From assembly GCF_028622835.1 (NCBI RefSeq), contig NZ_CP117677.1, forward strand, positions 2,094,820 to 2,158,819: a stretch of DNA of 64,000 nucleotides. Direction: 5' to 3'. The translations under genes and the position numbers were made by a program. The notes beneath the pieces were generated by a model. It ran no database searches and had not been told where the DNA came from. It saw only the letters and a program-made list of their open reading frames with translations. Numbering within the stretch: the first letter of the stretch is position 1; each line of letters begins with the position of its first letter. Positions 30,103 through 40,249 of this stretch are shown here, piece after piece. Origin of the DNA: Caloramator sp. mosi_1 (GTDB lineage Bacteria; Bacillota; Clostridia; Clostridiales; Caloramatoraceae).

Positions 30103-31273
30103 ATGGTTAATAGGGTTACATTAGTTGTACTTGATAGTGTAGGAATTGGGGAGTTACCAGATGCACACGAATACAATGATGAAGGAAGTAATACACTTGG
30201 TAATATTGCAAAAGAGATAAAAGGTTTTGAACTACCTAATTTGCAAAAGCTTGGCTTGGGTTATATAGATGGGGTTAGTGAATACAAAGAGAAGAGAATG
30301 TAATTGGTTGCTATGGTAGATCACTTGAGATGTCAAAGGGTAAAGACACCACTACAGGACACTGGGAAATATCTGGATTAATTTTGGAAAAAGCATTTCC
30401 AACCTATCCAAATGGTTTTCCAAAAGAGATAATTGAGGAATTTGAAAGTAAAATAGGAAGAAAGGTAATAGGTAATAAGCCTGCATCAGGAACTGCTATT
30501 ATTCAAGAATTAGGAGATGAACACGTTAAAACTGGTTATCCAATAGTTTATACATCAGCAGATAGTGTTTTCCAAATTGCAGCTCACGAAGAGGTAATAC
30601 CATTAGAAGAACTATATAGAATGTGCCAAATTGCAAGAGATATGCTAAAGGATGAGCACGGAGTAGGAAGAGTAATAGCAAGACCATTCATTGGAACAAG
30701 TGGAAATTACAAAAGAACGCCAAACAGAAGAGATTTTTCAATGAAGCCTTTTAAGAAGACATTACTAAACTATATAGCTGAAAATGGTATGGATGTTTGT
30801 GCAGTAGGCAAAATTGAAGATATATTTGGTGGATATGGTATAACTAAGGCTGTACATACAAAAATAATATGGATGGGGTAGATAAAACTATTGACTATTT
30901 AAAGGATGATAGTAAGGGTTTAATTTTTACAAATTTAGTTGACTTCGATATGGTTTATGGACATAGAAATGACGTAGAGGGTTATGCAAAAGCATTAAAG
31001 GAGTTTGATGCAAGAATACCTGAATTAATAAATAATTTAAGAGATGATGATGTTCTTATAATTACAGCTGATCACGGATGTGATCCAACAACTCCAAGTA
31101 CAGACCATTCACGTGAATATATACCAATTTTTGTATATGGAAAGGCTATTAAGCAAAACGTAAATATAGGTACAAGAAAATCCTTTGCAGATATTGGTAA
31201 GACAATTGCAGATCTTCTTAATGTAAAAGCTGATATAGCAGGAGAGAGCTTTGCAAAGGAAATCTTAAAATAA
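30103..31273 (+). CDS. deoB: Phosphopentomutase (two frameshifts)
   Basis: Interconverts (deoxy)ribose 1- and 5-phosphate. Alkaline-phosphatase superfamily metal site: Asp in [14 protein letters not shown], Thr in [23 protein letters not shown], and [19 protein letters not shown]. Breaks near 30293 and 30862; about 390 residues, typical. RBS AGAGGTGAT. First gene of a nucleoside salvage operon with punA and pdp, which yield the pentose 1-phosphates it uses. Confidence 0.95.
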
Positions 31274-31287
31274 CAGGAGGAATATAT

Positions 31288-32106
31288 ATGACATATATGC
31301 AAAAATTAAACGCAGCTTGTCAATATATAAAAGATAAGATAAAGGATGAACCTAAAGTTGCAATAATTTTAGGTTCAGGTCTTGGTAGTTTAGCAGATGA
31401 AGTTACAAACAGAATAGAGTTAAATTACAACGAAATACCAAACTTCCCTATATCAACAGTAGAGGGGCACGCGGGTAAGTTTATATATGGAGATCTTAAA
31501 GGCAAAAAGTAATTATGATGCAGGGAAGATTTCATTTTTATGAAGGATATGATATGAATACAGTAACATTCCCAATAAGGGTTCTAAAGTTATTAGGTGT
31601 GGAGAAATTAATAGTTACAAATGCAGCAGGTGGAGTAAATACAGGATTTAAGCCTGGAGATTTAATGATAATAAATGACCATATTAATTTTTCTGGAACA
31701 AACCCATTAATAGGGCCTAACCTTAAGGATTTTGGACCAAGATTTCCTGATATGTCAAGTGCATATTGTAAAGAATTAATAAATACAGCAAAGGATGTTG
31801 CAAAGGATTTAGGAATTGAATTAAAAGAAGGTGTTTATTTTATGATGACAGGGCCATCCTATGAAACACCTGCAGAAATTAGGATGATTAGAATATTAGG
31901 CGGAGATGCAGTAGGTATGTCTACAGTTCCAGAGGTAATTGTTGCAAACCATAGCGGAATGAGTGTGCTTGGTATCTCCTGCATAACAAATATGGCTGCT
32001 GGTATATTAGAAGTGCCATTAAGCCACAGAAGAAGTTATAGAAACCTCCAATTTAGTTAAGGATAAATTTAAAAATTTAGTTAGCGAGATTGTAAAGAGA
32101 ATATAA
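31288..32106 (+). CDS. punA: Purine nucleoside phosphorylase (frameshifted)
   Basis: Phosphorolyses purine (deoxy)nucleosides. Trimeric-type motifs: [14 protein letters not shown] (phosphate loop), [43 protein letters not shown] and [13 protein letters not shown]. Breaks at 31506-31510 and at about 32025, the second of which needs +2 or -1, unlike most breaks here. About 273 residues. RBS CAGGAGG; 14 bp after deoB. Confidence 0.94.
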
Positions 32107-32120
32107 GGGGGCAAATACAT

Positions 32121-33443
32121 ATGAGAATGTATGATATTATTTTAAAGAAGAGAAATGGGCAAGAATTAACAACAGAAGAAATAAACTTCTTTGTTGATGG
32201 ATATACAAAGGGAATATACCTGATTATCAAGTTTCTGCACTTTTAATGGCAATATTTCTAAACAAGATGTCAAAGAGAGAAACAGCTGATCTAACAATGG
32301 CAATGGTTAATTCAGGTGAAACTATTGATTTGTCTGAAATAGAAGGAATAAAGGTTGATAAGCATAGTACTGGCGGTGTAGGTGATAAAACTACTCTTGT
32401 GCTTGCACCTATGGTAGCAGCTTGTTGTGTTCCTGTAGCTAAAATGTCAGGTAGAGGACTAGGACATACAGGTGGTACAATTGATAAATTAGAGTCTATA
32501 AAAGGTTTTTCTGTTGAAATGACTAAAAAGCAATTTATAGATAATGTAAACAGAATTAAAATGGCAGTTGGAGGACAGACAGCTGATTTAGCTCCAGCTG
32601 ATAAAAAGCTTTATGCTTTAAGAGATGTTACTGCAACTGTAGATAATGTATCATTAATAGCTTCAAGTATAATGAGTAAAAAAATAGCAGCAGGTGCAGA
32701 TGCAATTGTACTTGATGTAAAGACAGGTACAGGTGCATTTATGAAAACATTAGAGGATTCCTTTGAACTTGCTCAAGAAATGGTGGATATAGGTACTAAT
32801 GTAGGAAGAAATACTATAGCTGTTATTTCAGATATGGATCAACCTTTAGGATATGCTGTAGGCAATGCTTTGGAAGTAAAAGAAGCAGTTGAAACTTTAA
32901 AGGGTAATGGACCAGAAGACTTATTAGAATTATGTATCGTTTTAGGAACACAAATGTTACTTCTTGCTGGTAAAGCTAAAACTGAAGAGGAAGCAAGAAA
33001 AATGTTAACAGAAACAATAACTTCAGGTGCTGCTTATGAAAAATTTAAAGAGTTTGTTATGGCACAAGGTGGAGATGTTTCAGTAATTGAGAATCTGGAA
33101 CTTCTTCCAAAGGCACAACATATAATTGAAGTTAAGGCAGATAGAGAAGGATATATAACAAGAATTATTGCTGATCAAATTGGTATAGCAGCATTAATTT
33201 TAGGTGCTGGTAGAGAAACAAAGGAAAGTCCAATTGATCCTGCAGTAGGTATTATAATTAAAGAAAAGGTAGGTAGCTATGTTAAAAGGGAGATGTTATA
33301 GCATACTTATATGTAAATGATTTAAATAAGGCAAAAACTTCAGAAGAAAAACTATTAGAAGCATATCATATAGAAGGAAAAAACCAGAAGATAGGCCATT
33401 AATATTTGGAATTGTTACTAAGGATGGTATAAGAAGAATATAA
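32121..33443 (+). CDS. pdp: Pyrimidine-nucleoside phosphorylase (frameshifted)
   Basis: Splits uridine, thymidine or deoxyuridine with phosphate. [12 protein letters not shown] (phosphate site), [20 protein letters not shown] and [11 protein letters not shown] are clear, with the C-terminal domain ending [11 protein letters not shown]. Breaks near 32213, 33290 and 33383; about 441 residues. ATG 32121 lies 14 bp after punA. With deoB and punA it completes a nucleoside-scavenging operon closed by a terminator. Confidence 0.94.
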
Positions 33444-33448
33444 ATATA

Positions 33449-33490
33449 AAGAGTCGTTAACAAGAAAAGTTAACGACTCTTGCCTTTTGT
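33449..33490 (+). terminator. Terminator after pdp
   Basis: AAGAGTCGTTAAC (33449-33461) and GTTAACGACTCTT (33469-33481) form a 13-bp perfect stem with a 7-nt loop, followed by GCCTTTTG. Confidence 0.85.
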
Positions 33491-33554
33491 TAATACAATT
33501 TGAAAAACAGGGAAAACTAACAATAAATAAAAAACATTAGGGAGGGAATTAAAA

Positions 33555-34698
33555 ATGAATAAAAGGTTAAAGGTTATTTTTCTTACAATACTATTTATTT
33601 TTATGTTTACATATCAATCTAAAGCAAAAGTGATTGTAGAGCCAAATTTTAATTGTAAATCAGCAATTCTAATGGAGTTTTCAACAGGTAAAATACTGTA
33701 TGAATATAAATCCCACGAAAAGCTTGCTCCAGCAAGTGTTACAAAAATAATGACAATGCTTTTAGTTATGGAAGCTGTAGATAGTGGCAAAATAAAACTT
33801 ACAGATAAAGTTGTAGTTAGTGAAAATGCTAAAAGATTAGGTGGCAGTACTATGTATCTTGAGACTGGCGAAGTTAGAACCGTAGAGGAACTTTTAAAGG
33901 GAGCAGCAATAGAATCAGCAAATGATGCCTGTGTAGCCTTAGCAGAATTTCTATATGGAACAGAAGAAGAATTTGTAAAAAAATGAACGAAAGAGCTAAA
34001 AGTTTAGGAATGAATGATACAAATTTTGTTAACTGCTATGGATTTTATGACCCAAATCATTATACATCAGCCTATGATGTAGCAATAATGTCCAGAGAAT
34101 TATTGAAGCATACAAAAATATTAGATTATACAACAATTTGGATGGAAACAATTTCAGAGGGAAGAAAAACTCCCTTTACGCTTGTAAATAGAAACAAAAT
34201 GATAAAAGCGTATAAAGGGTGTGATGGTTTGAAAACAGGATATACCAAGGAGGCAATGTACTGTATTTCTTCAACTGCAAAAAGAGGAAATGTAAGACTT
34301 ATAGCAGTTATTATGGGAGCACCAAGTGCTAAGGAAAGAAATGCAATGGCAGCACAGCTATTAGATGTAGGATTTGCAAAATATGATAGTTTTGATGTAG
34401 TAAAAAGGGTGAAGTTGTAGGAGAAGTTAGGATACCAAAGGCAAAACCAGAAATAGTAAAGGTTATAGCAAAGGAAAACTTAAATATTGTAGTAGAAAAG
34501 GGAAATAAACCAAATATAGAAAAGAAAATAGAAATTTTTAAAGATCTAAAACTACCTATTAACAAAGGAGAAACTGTTGGAATAGTAAAAGCAGTAGAAG
34601 GTGAAAATGTATACGGCCAAGTTGAGGCTATTGCAGATAGTAAAATTGAAAAAATGAAGTTTATAGATACCTTAAATAAAGTAATTAAAAGTTTTTGA
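33555..34698 (+). CDS. D-alanyl-D-alanine carboxypeptidase, penicillin-binding protein 5 family (two frameshifts)
   Basis: Exported wall enzyme that trims the terminal D-Ala of peptidoglycan stem peptides. A signal peptide (residues 1-24) precedes the SxxK motif in PASVTKIM, SxN in IESANDACVA and KTG in GLKTGYT; a C-terminal beta-rich PBP5-like domain and an amphipathic end (KMKFIDTLNKVIKSF) follow, the latter a likely membrane anchor. Breaks near 33980 and 34410. About 381 residues. RBS AGGGAGG. A second paralogue lies at 38.8 kb. Confidence 0.92.
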
Positions 34699-34707
34699 AC
34701 GCTGATT

Positions 34708-34740
34708 AAGGAGTTGATAATTCAACTCCTTTTGATTTTA
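34708..34740 (+). terminator. Terminator after the first carboxypeptidase gene
   Basis: AAGGAGTTGA-TAAT-TCAACTCCTT (34708-34731), followed by TTGATTTTA. Confidence 0.8.
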
Positions 34741-34785
34741 TTTTAATTTATTTTATGTTATACTAATGAATGGTGGGTGGTACAT

Positions 34786-35884
34786 ATGTTTAATGACACA
34801 ATAAAAAGTTTTATAGAAGTATTAATGCAATATGATATTAACTTTTATTTAGTTGGTGGTGCTGTTAGGGATATAATAATAGGCATAAAACCTATTGACT
34901 ATGATTTTGTAGCACAAATTAATAGAGACAAACATTTTGAAATAAGTAAAAGCATTTCTCAAAAATTAAATTGTGAATTTATATATAATAAGCATTATTG
35001 TACTTCAAAGTTTATTTTAGAGGGAGAAGATATTGACTTTGTAATGGCAAGAAAAGAAACATATAAAGAAATAGCTTCAATTCCTTTAATAGAAGAAGGT
35101 ACACTCTATGATGATCTAAAACGAAGAGATTTTACCATAAATACTATAGCTTATAATATAACGGAAAAAATTTTTATTGATAACTTTGATGGCATAAAGG
35201 ATATAAAAAATAAAACAATTACAGTGTTGCATAGTAAAAGTTTTAGAGATGATCCTACGCGTTTTTTAGAGGTATAAAATATGCAGGCAGATTAAATTTC
35301 AATTTCTGTAATTACACATATAAGTTAATGAAGGATTGTATACAAAATAGATATATGGATTATTTACCTTCAAGTAGAATAAGAAGAGAACTTGATGAAT
35401 TGTTTAAGATTAATGATTATAAAAGGGTTATTATGCTTCTTTGTGATTTTAATTTTTTGATAACTATTTTAACTCCTCAATTGATATAAATATACCTTTA
35501 AAGAATATCAATTTACTTGAACTTGAAGATAAATATGTTTGCCTATTTTTCAAAAATAGTGAAAATAACTTGGAAATAATAAAAAATAAGTTGGGCTTAT
35601 CAAAAAATTTTAATCAAAAATGTTTGAAATTGAGGCAATTAAATGATATTCTAAAGTATGATGATTATGAAGTATATAAATTTTTAGTTTCAAATAAAAA
35701 TACCTTCAGTATACAGTTGCTTTTAAATACATTTAAAGATAAAAGAATTGATAACTTCATAAAAAATATTAATTATAAGATACATAATGATAAAATTTTA
35801 AATTTAGATGCTAATGAAAGAAAGGATTTTATTATAAACGAAACTGTAAAATATTTGATTAGTATGGGAGGTAAAAATGTTTGA
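34786..35884 (+). CDS. CCA tRNA nucleotidyltransferase / poly(A) polymerase family (two frameshifts)
   Basis: Class II nucleotidyltransferase. LVGGAVRDIIIG (nucleotide-binding), IDYDFVA with the two metal-binding aspartates, and the RRDFTINTIAYN motif are all present; DDPTRFLR..KYAGRL marks the head-to-neck transition. The C-terminal body is divergent and Lys/Asn-rich. Breaks at about 35268-35272 and 35456. About 366 residues. Family members add CCA to tRNA 3' ends or polyadenylate RNA; I cannot separate these by eye. The end overlaps the next gene by 8 bp. Confidence 0.85.
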
Positions 35885-36496
35885 TCGTTCATTAAGTGAA
35901 TTAATATTCGTTAGTATAGCTGTTATAGTATCATTAACTATACACGAATATTCCCACGCATTAGCTGCAACTTTGCTTGGAGATGATACACCAAAAGTAT
36001 ACGACAGATTAACATTAAATCCATTTGCACATATTGATATTGCAGGTTTAATTGCACTTTTAATAGTTCGTTTTGGATGGGCAAAACCAGTACCCGTAAA
36101 TCCATACAATTTTAAGAATAGAAGTTTAGGTATTATTATTACTTCAATTGCTGGTCCATTGTCTAATATTATTCTTGCATTTTTTCTGTTTTAATTTTAT
36201 TTAAGACAAACTTTACACAGCAAACTATCGGGGTTGCAGAATTTTTGAAAATTTTATTTTTTATAAATACAGGACTGGCTGTTTTTAATATATTGCCATT
36301 TCCTCCGTTAGATGGCTCAAAAATATTTGCAGAACTTTTTAAAGGAAAGGTATCCTACTATATATATTCAATGGAAAGATATTCTACAATTCTTTTATTT
36401 ATGTTGCTTTGGTTTGCTCCTTTTAGGAATATATTAATCTTTTTAAATCAAAGATTAGGGATTTTAATAATAAAATTAGTTGAAATTTTTGTTTAA
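35877..36496 (+). CDS. Site-2-protease-type M50 metallopeptidase (one frameshift)
   Basis: Intramembrane zinc protease. Catalytic HEYSH (HExxH) lies in the first hydrophobic region, and NILPFPPLDGSKI provides the second motif with the third ligand Asp. Four or more membrane segments, no PDZ domain, about 206 residues: the short Rip/YwhC-like type. T-run break near 36183. Upstream of scpA, as in many clostridia. Substrate unknown. Confidence 0.9.
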
Positions 36497-36507
36497 GGTG
36501 AGGTTAA

Positions 36508-37255
36508 ATGTCAATAAATATAAAGATAGAAGTATTTGAGGGACCATTAGATTTATTATTACATCTTATAAAAAAGCAGAAGTAGATATATATGACATAC
36601 CAATAGCTGAAATAACTGAACAATATATTGATTATCTTAAAACTATGGAGGAACTAAATTTAGATATAGCAAGTGAATTTTTGGTTATGGCAGCAACTTT
36701 ACTTGAGATTAAGTCAAAAATGCTTCTTCCGAGAAAAAAACACAGGAGGAAGAACAGGTTGAGGAGGATCCAAGAAAAGAAATTGTTCAAAAACTAATTG
36801 AGTATAAAAAATATAAAGAGTTTGCAGAACAATTAAAGATGATTGAAGAACAAAGTACAATTTATTTTAAACCACCAGAAATAATTGATGATATTGAAAG
36901 TAAAGATGTATTTTTTAAAAATATAACATTGGAAAATCTAATGTTTGCATTTAAAAAGGTAATGGAAGCGTATGAAAGAAGAACTAATAATAAAACCATA
37001 ATAAATGAAAATATAAGTCACGATGAATATAAAATAGAAGATAAAATGAATTATATAGTTGGCTTAGTTGAAATTTATAAAAGAATTAGGTTTGCACGTT
37101 TTTTGAGGAAGCGAATTGTAAACTTGAACTTATTGTGACATTTCTTGCAATGTTGGAATTAATAAAACTAAAAAGATAAGGGTCTATCAAAGAGAAAACT
37201 TTGAAGATATATATATAGAAGGGCAGGAGGAAGAATGGCAGAATCAGATTTTTAA
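36508..37255 (+). CDS. scpA: Segregation and condensation protein A (frameshifted)
   Basis: Kleisin subunit of the SMC-ScpAB complex that compacts and segregates chromosomes. [16 protein letters not shown] at the N-terminus binds the SMC neck; [15 protein letters not shown] and [22 protein letters not shown] follow. Breaks near 36578, 36737, 37105 and 37173. With the repairs, the stop lies at about 37255, overlapping scpB by some 20 bp. RBS AAGGTGAGG before ATG 36508. Confidence 0.93.
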
Positions 37256-37806
37256 GAGAGTTTGGGCTATCTGAAAATACTGAAAGAATTAAAGGAATTA
37301 TTGAATCGATCCTCTTTGCAGTTGGAGATGGAATAGAAATTAAAGAGTTGGCATCAATAGTTGATATTGATTTAAAAGAGCTAAAAGGTATAATAAAGGA
37401 CTTATCATTGGATTATGAAAAAGATAATAGAGGCTTAGTTTTGGTTGAGTATAACAATAAAATACAGTTGGCAACAAAACCTGAATATTCTACTTACATT
37501 AAGAAAATTTTAAAACCTGAATCAAAACAAAATTTATCACAGGCTGCAATCGAAACCCTGGCGATTATTGCATACAAGCAGCCTATAACAAAAGTTGAAA
37601 TAGATGAAATAAGAGGGGTAAGAAGCGATAGAGCGATAAGTACTCTTCTTGAAAGAGGCTTAATAAAGGAAAGTGGAAGACTCGATACTACAGGCAGGCC
37701 AATACTGTACTGTACAACTGATGAGTTTTTAAAATACTTTGGATTTAAAAATATTAATGAGTTACCAGAATTAATTGAATTAAAGTTGGAAAATGAGGAA
37801 GAATAA
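37235..37806 (+). CDS. scpB: Segregation and condensation protein B (one frameshift)
   Basis: Winged-helix partner of ScpA. The start, [14 protein letters not shown], needs one T added at 37249-37253 and follows a strong GGAGGAAG site; GIIESILFAVGD then opens the conserved part. LSQAAIETLAIIAYKQPITKVEIDEIRGV is the diagnostic stretch, followed by TLLERGLIKESGRLDTTGRP. About 190 residues. The stop codon is inside a terminator stem. Confidence 0.94.
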
Positions 37807-37835
37807 TATAATAGATTATTCTTCCTCATTTTATA
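37792..37835 (+). terminator. Terminator overlapping the end of scpB
   Basis: AATGAGGAAGAATAAT (37792-37807) pairs perfectly with ATTATTCTTCCTCATT (37815-37830), a 16-bp stem, followed by TTATATTTTA. Confidence 0.8.
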
Positions 37836-37851
37836 TTTTAGGTGATTAATT

Positions 37852-38413
37852 ATGTTGTATTTAATAGTGTCAGTATTATTTTTATTACTTTTTATTCCAA
37901 TAAAAATTTCCTTTACCTATAACGGAAAACTTTTTTATTTAAAAATTTATGATTTAATCGTTATAAATTTAATAAAAAAAGAAAACTAATAGAGTAAAGG
38001 GAAAAGAAAAAGTAAAATTTGATTACAAAACTATTTATAGCTATAAAAAGCAAATTATTAAAAACATAAATTATTTATTAAAAAGAATAGATATAAGTTT
38101 AAATTATAGTATAACGGTAGCAAGTAATGATGCTTTTAATACGGCAATGATTTTTGGTTTATTAAACTCTATATTACCTACTGTTTTTTCATTTATTGAA
38201 GGTTACTATAAATTTAAATTTAAAGGTAATATATATTGCGATTTTAATTTAACTAAGACAAAAGGTAACTTTACACTTATTATTAAATTTAATATGATGA
38301 CAATTTTATTATTCATTATAAAATCATTTTCAACTATAATAAAAATTTATAAGGGTGGTGTATCATATGGCAGAACATCCAATAGAAGGGTTAATGAGAA
38401 CTACAATGGATAA
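37852..38413 (+). CDS. DUF2953 membrane protein, YtfI-like (frameshifted)
   Basis: About 188 residues. A hydrophobic start (LYLIVSVLFLLLFIPIKISF) is followed by a basic stretch and then SNDAFNTAMIFGLLNSILPTV, the typical DUF2953 core. The middle is broken around 37958-37990 in A-rich sequence. These proteins are regularly paired with ytfJ in spore formers, as here, where the two genes overlap by 47 bp. Biochemical role unknown; a sporulation link is inferred from context. Confidence 0.75.
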
Positions 38414-38775
38414 TTTAAAAAGATGATTGATGTTAACACAATTGTTGGTGAGCCTGTAGAAACAAAGGATGGAAAGGTTATTATACCTATTTCTAAAGTA
38501 TCAATGGGATTTGTATCAGGTGGTAGTGAATTTAAACAATCTGATTCGGATAAGAATAATTCTTCTTATCCCTTCGGAGGAGGAAGTGGTGCAGGAGTTT
38601 CTGTTCAACCAATAGCTTTTTAGTTGTAGGAGATGATGTTAGGTTATTACCTGCAACTGAAATGAACTATGTTGAAAGATTGCTTGATAATGTACCAGAT
38701 TTGTTAAAAGAATTTATAAAAAATTTTAAAAAGAAAAAGGAAAATAAAGAAGAAGAAAATTTTAATCCATCATAA
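38367..38775 (+). CDS. ytfJ: GerW/YtfJ family sporulation protein (two frameshifts)
   Basis: About 136 residues. MAEHPIEGLMRTTMDNLK, NTIVGEPVETKDG, IPISKVSMGFVSGG and the glycine-rich YPFGGGSGAGVSVQPIAFLVV stretch (broken at 38621) are the family pattern. YtfJ (GerW) is needed in B. subtilis for germination through some receptors. Breaks in A run near 38420 and T run near 38619. RBS AAGGGTGGTG. Confidence 0.9.
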
Positions 38776-38799
38776 AAGCAAATATTAATTGCTTTTATA
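38773..38799 (+). terminator. Weak hairpin after ytfJ
   Basis: TAAAAGCAA-ATATTAA-TTGCTTTTA, 9-bp A/T-rich stem overlapping the stop codon; probably a weak terminator. Confidence 0.5.
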
Positions 38800-38814
38800 T
38801 AGGAGTGTTATAAA

Positions 38815-39947
38815 ATGAAGAAATATACAAGCATTACTATTATATTATTAATAACTATAGTATTTTCAAGTTTTAAAACATATACAGAACCTAATAATAA
38901 AAAATTCCTTTAAACTGCTATTCAGCTGTTGTAATTGATCAAAATTCAGGAAGAGTTTTGTATAGTAAAAATAGTGATATTAGATTGCCTATGGCAAGTA
39001 CTACAAAGATAATGACAACAATTGTTGCACTTGAAAAAGGAAACTTAAATGATAAAGTAATTGTGAGTAAAAAAGCATCATCAATAGGTGGTTCAAGTGC
39101 AGGTCTTGTTGCAGGTGAAAAAATTTCATTGGAAGAACTTTTATATGGTTTAATGCTTCGTTCTGGGAATGATGCAGCAATAGCAATAGCAGAGCATATA
39201 GGTGGAAGTGTAGATAACTTTTTAAAAATGATGAATGATAAGGCTATTGAAATAGGTGCATTTAATACATCCTTTAGAACACCTCACGGACTTGATGCAG
39301 ATGGTCACTATACAACTGCAGAAGATTTAGCTAAAATAACTGCTTATGCAATGAAAAATGATGTATTTAATAAAATAGTCTCCACTAAAGAGATATCTTC
39401 TGGTATAAGTGGTAAATTTAATAGAAGTTATTCAAATATAAATAAGTTTTTGTATAGGGTTGAAAATGCTGATGGAGTTAAAACAGGATATACTGGTGGA
39501 GCAGGAAAATGTTTAGTTGCATCAGTAAAACATAACTATGGAAGGTTTATATGTGTTGTTTTAAATAGTTCTGATCGATGGAAAGATGCAGAAGAATTAA
39601 TAAAATATGCAAAGGAAAACTATAAATTTATAAAATTATTTGATAAGGATTATGAGGTAAAAAGCTTGAGGGTATTTGGAGGAAAAACAAAATACATTGT
39701 CTCACAGACCCAAAACGATGTTTATGTTCCTCTAAAATCTGAAGAAATTCAATATATTAGAACAGATATATTTGTTCCATCAGTTGTTTTTTCACCCATT
39801 AAAAAGGGAGATGTTCTTGGTAATTTGGTTGTTTATTATGATGGAAATATAATAGCGAAATATCCAGTAGTTAGTGATAGAGATGTTGATAGAAAAAATT
39901 TAATAAAATCAATAGTAGATACCTTTAAAACCTTTTCAGTAAAATAA
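38815..39947 (+). CDS. D-alanyl-D-alanine carboxypeptidase, DacF-like (one frameshift)
   Basis: Second PBP5-family paralogue. Signal peptide (residues 1-24), SxxK in MASTTKIMTT, SGN in LRSGNDAAIAIAEHIGG, KTG in GVKTGYTGG. The distal domain runs to LIKSIVDTFKTFSVK, which may be a membrane-associating tail. The only break is in an A run near 38906-38912. About 377 residues. Its place beside ytfJ suggests a DacF-like role in spore cortex or wall maturation, but that is inference. Confidence 0.92.
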
Positions 39948-39951
39948 CCTT

Positions 39952-39983
39952 AATCTGAGCTGCCCATATAGGCAGCTCAGATT
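39952..39983. terminator. 13-bp hairpin after the DacF-like gene
   Basis: AATCTGAGCTGCC-CATATA-GGCAGCTCAGATT, a perfect stem just after the stop codon; no T-tract. The core AGCTGCC-ATATA-GGCAGCT recurs at 41745-41764 on the other side of the IS. Confidence 0.65.
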
Positions 39984-40019
39984 GTTGACAAACATAAAAG
40001 ATGCTATGGTTATGAAATT

Positions 40020-40230
40020 GCCCCTTGAAAGGATTTCAAAATGGCATATTTCATAAGCTTTAGCAAGTCGTATCTTTAGACTTTGAAAAAGTCCGTAATT
40101 TGGCACACGATGTGCCGAGCCGAGCGGCCCTCACGGATGAGGGCATCGCGAGGGTAGGACTTTTTAAACAAAGAAAAGCTTAGACTTGCTTAGCAAAATG
40201 AAGGAATGCCAAAGAAATCCTTCAAGGGGC
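40020..40230. repeat. Long palindromic element with GC-rich core (MITE-like or structured RNA)
   Basis: The ends GCCCCTTGAAAGGATTTC (40020-40037) and GAAATCCTTCAAGGGGC (40214-40230) are inverted repeats, and the symmetry continues imperfectly inward for about 70 bp per arm. AAAAAGTCC (40086-40094) and GGACTTTTT (40157-40165) close a core of about 60% G+C with a GGCACA-CGA-TGTGCC hairpin (40102-40116) and CCCTC (40128-40132), which could pair with either of two GAGGG (40139-40143, 40150-40154). No reading frame is evident. A short relative with the same ends is at 63416-63466. Confidence 0.7.
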
Positions 40231-40249
40231 CAAGTGTATTATAGCTTTT

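Noticed and set aside
40086-40165. Self-cleaving ribozyme (hammerhead, twister) in the palindromic element's core
   Set aside because: The conserved catalytic cores of these ribozymes are not present; only generic hairpins can be shown.
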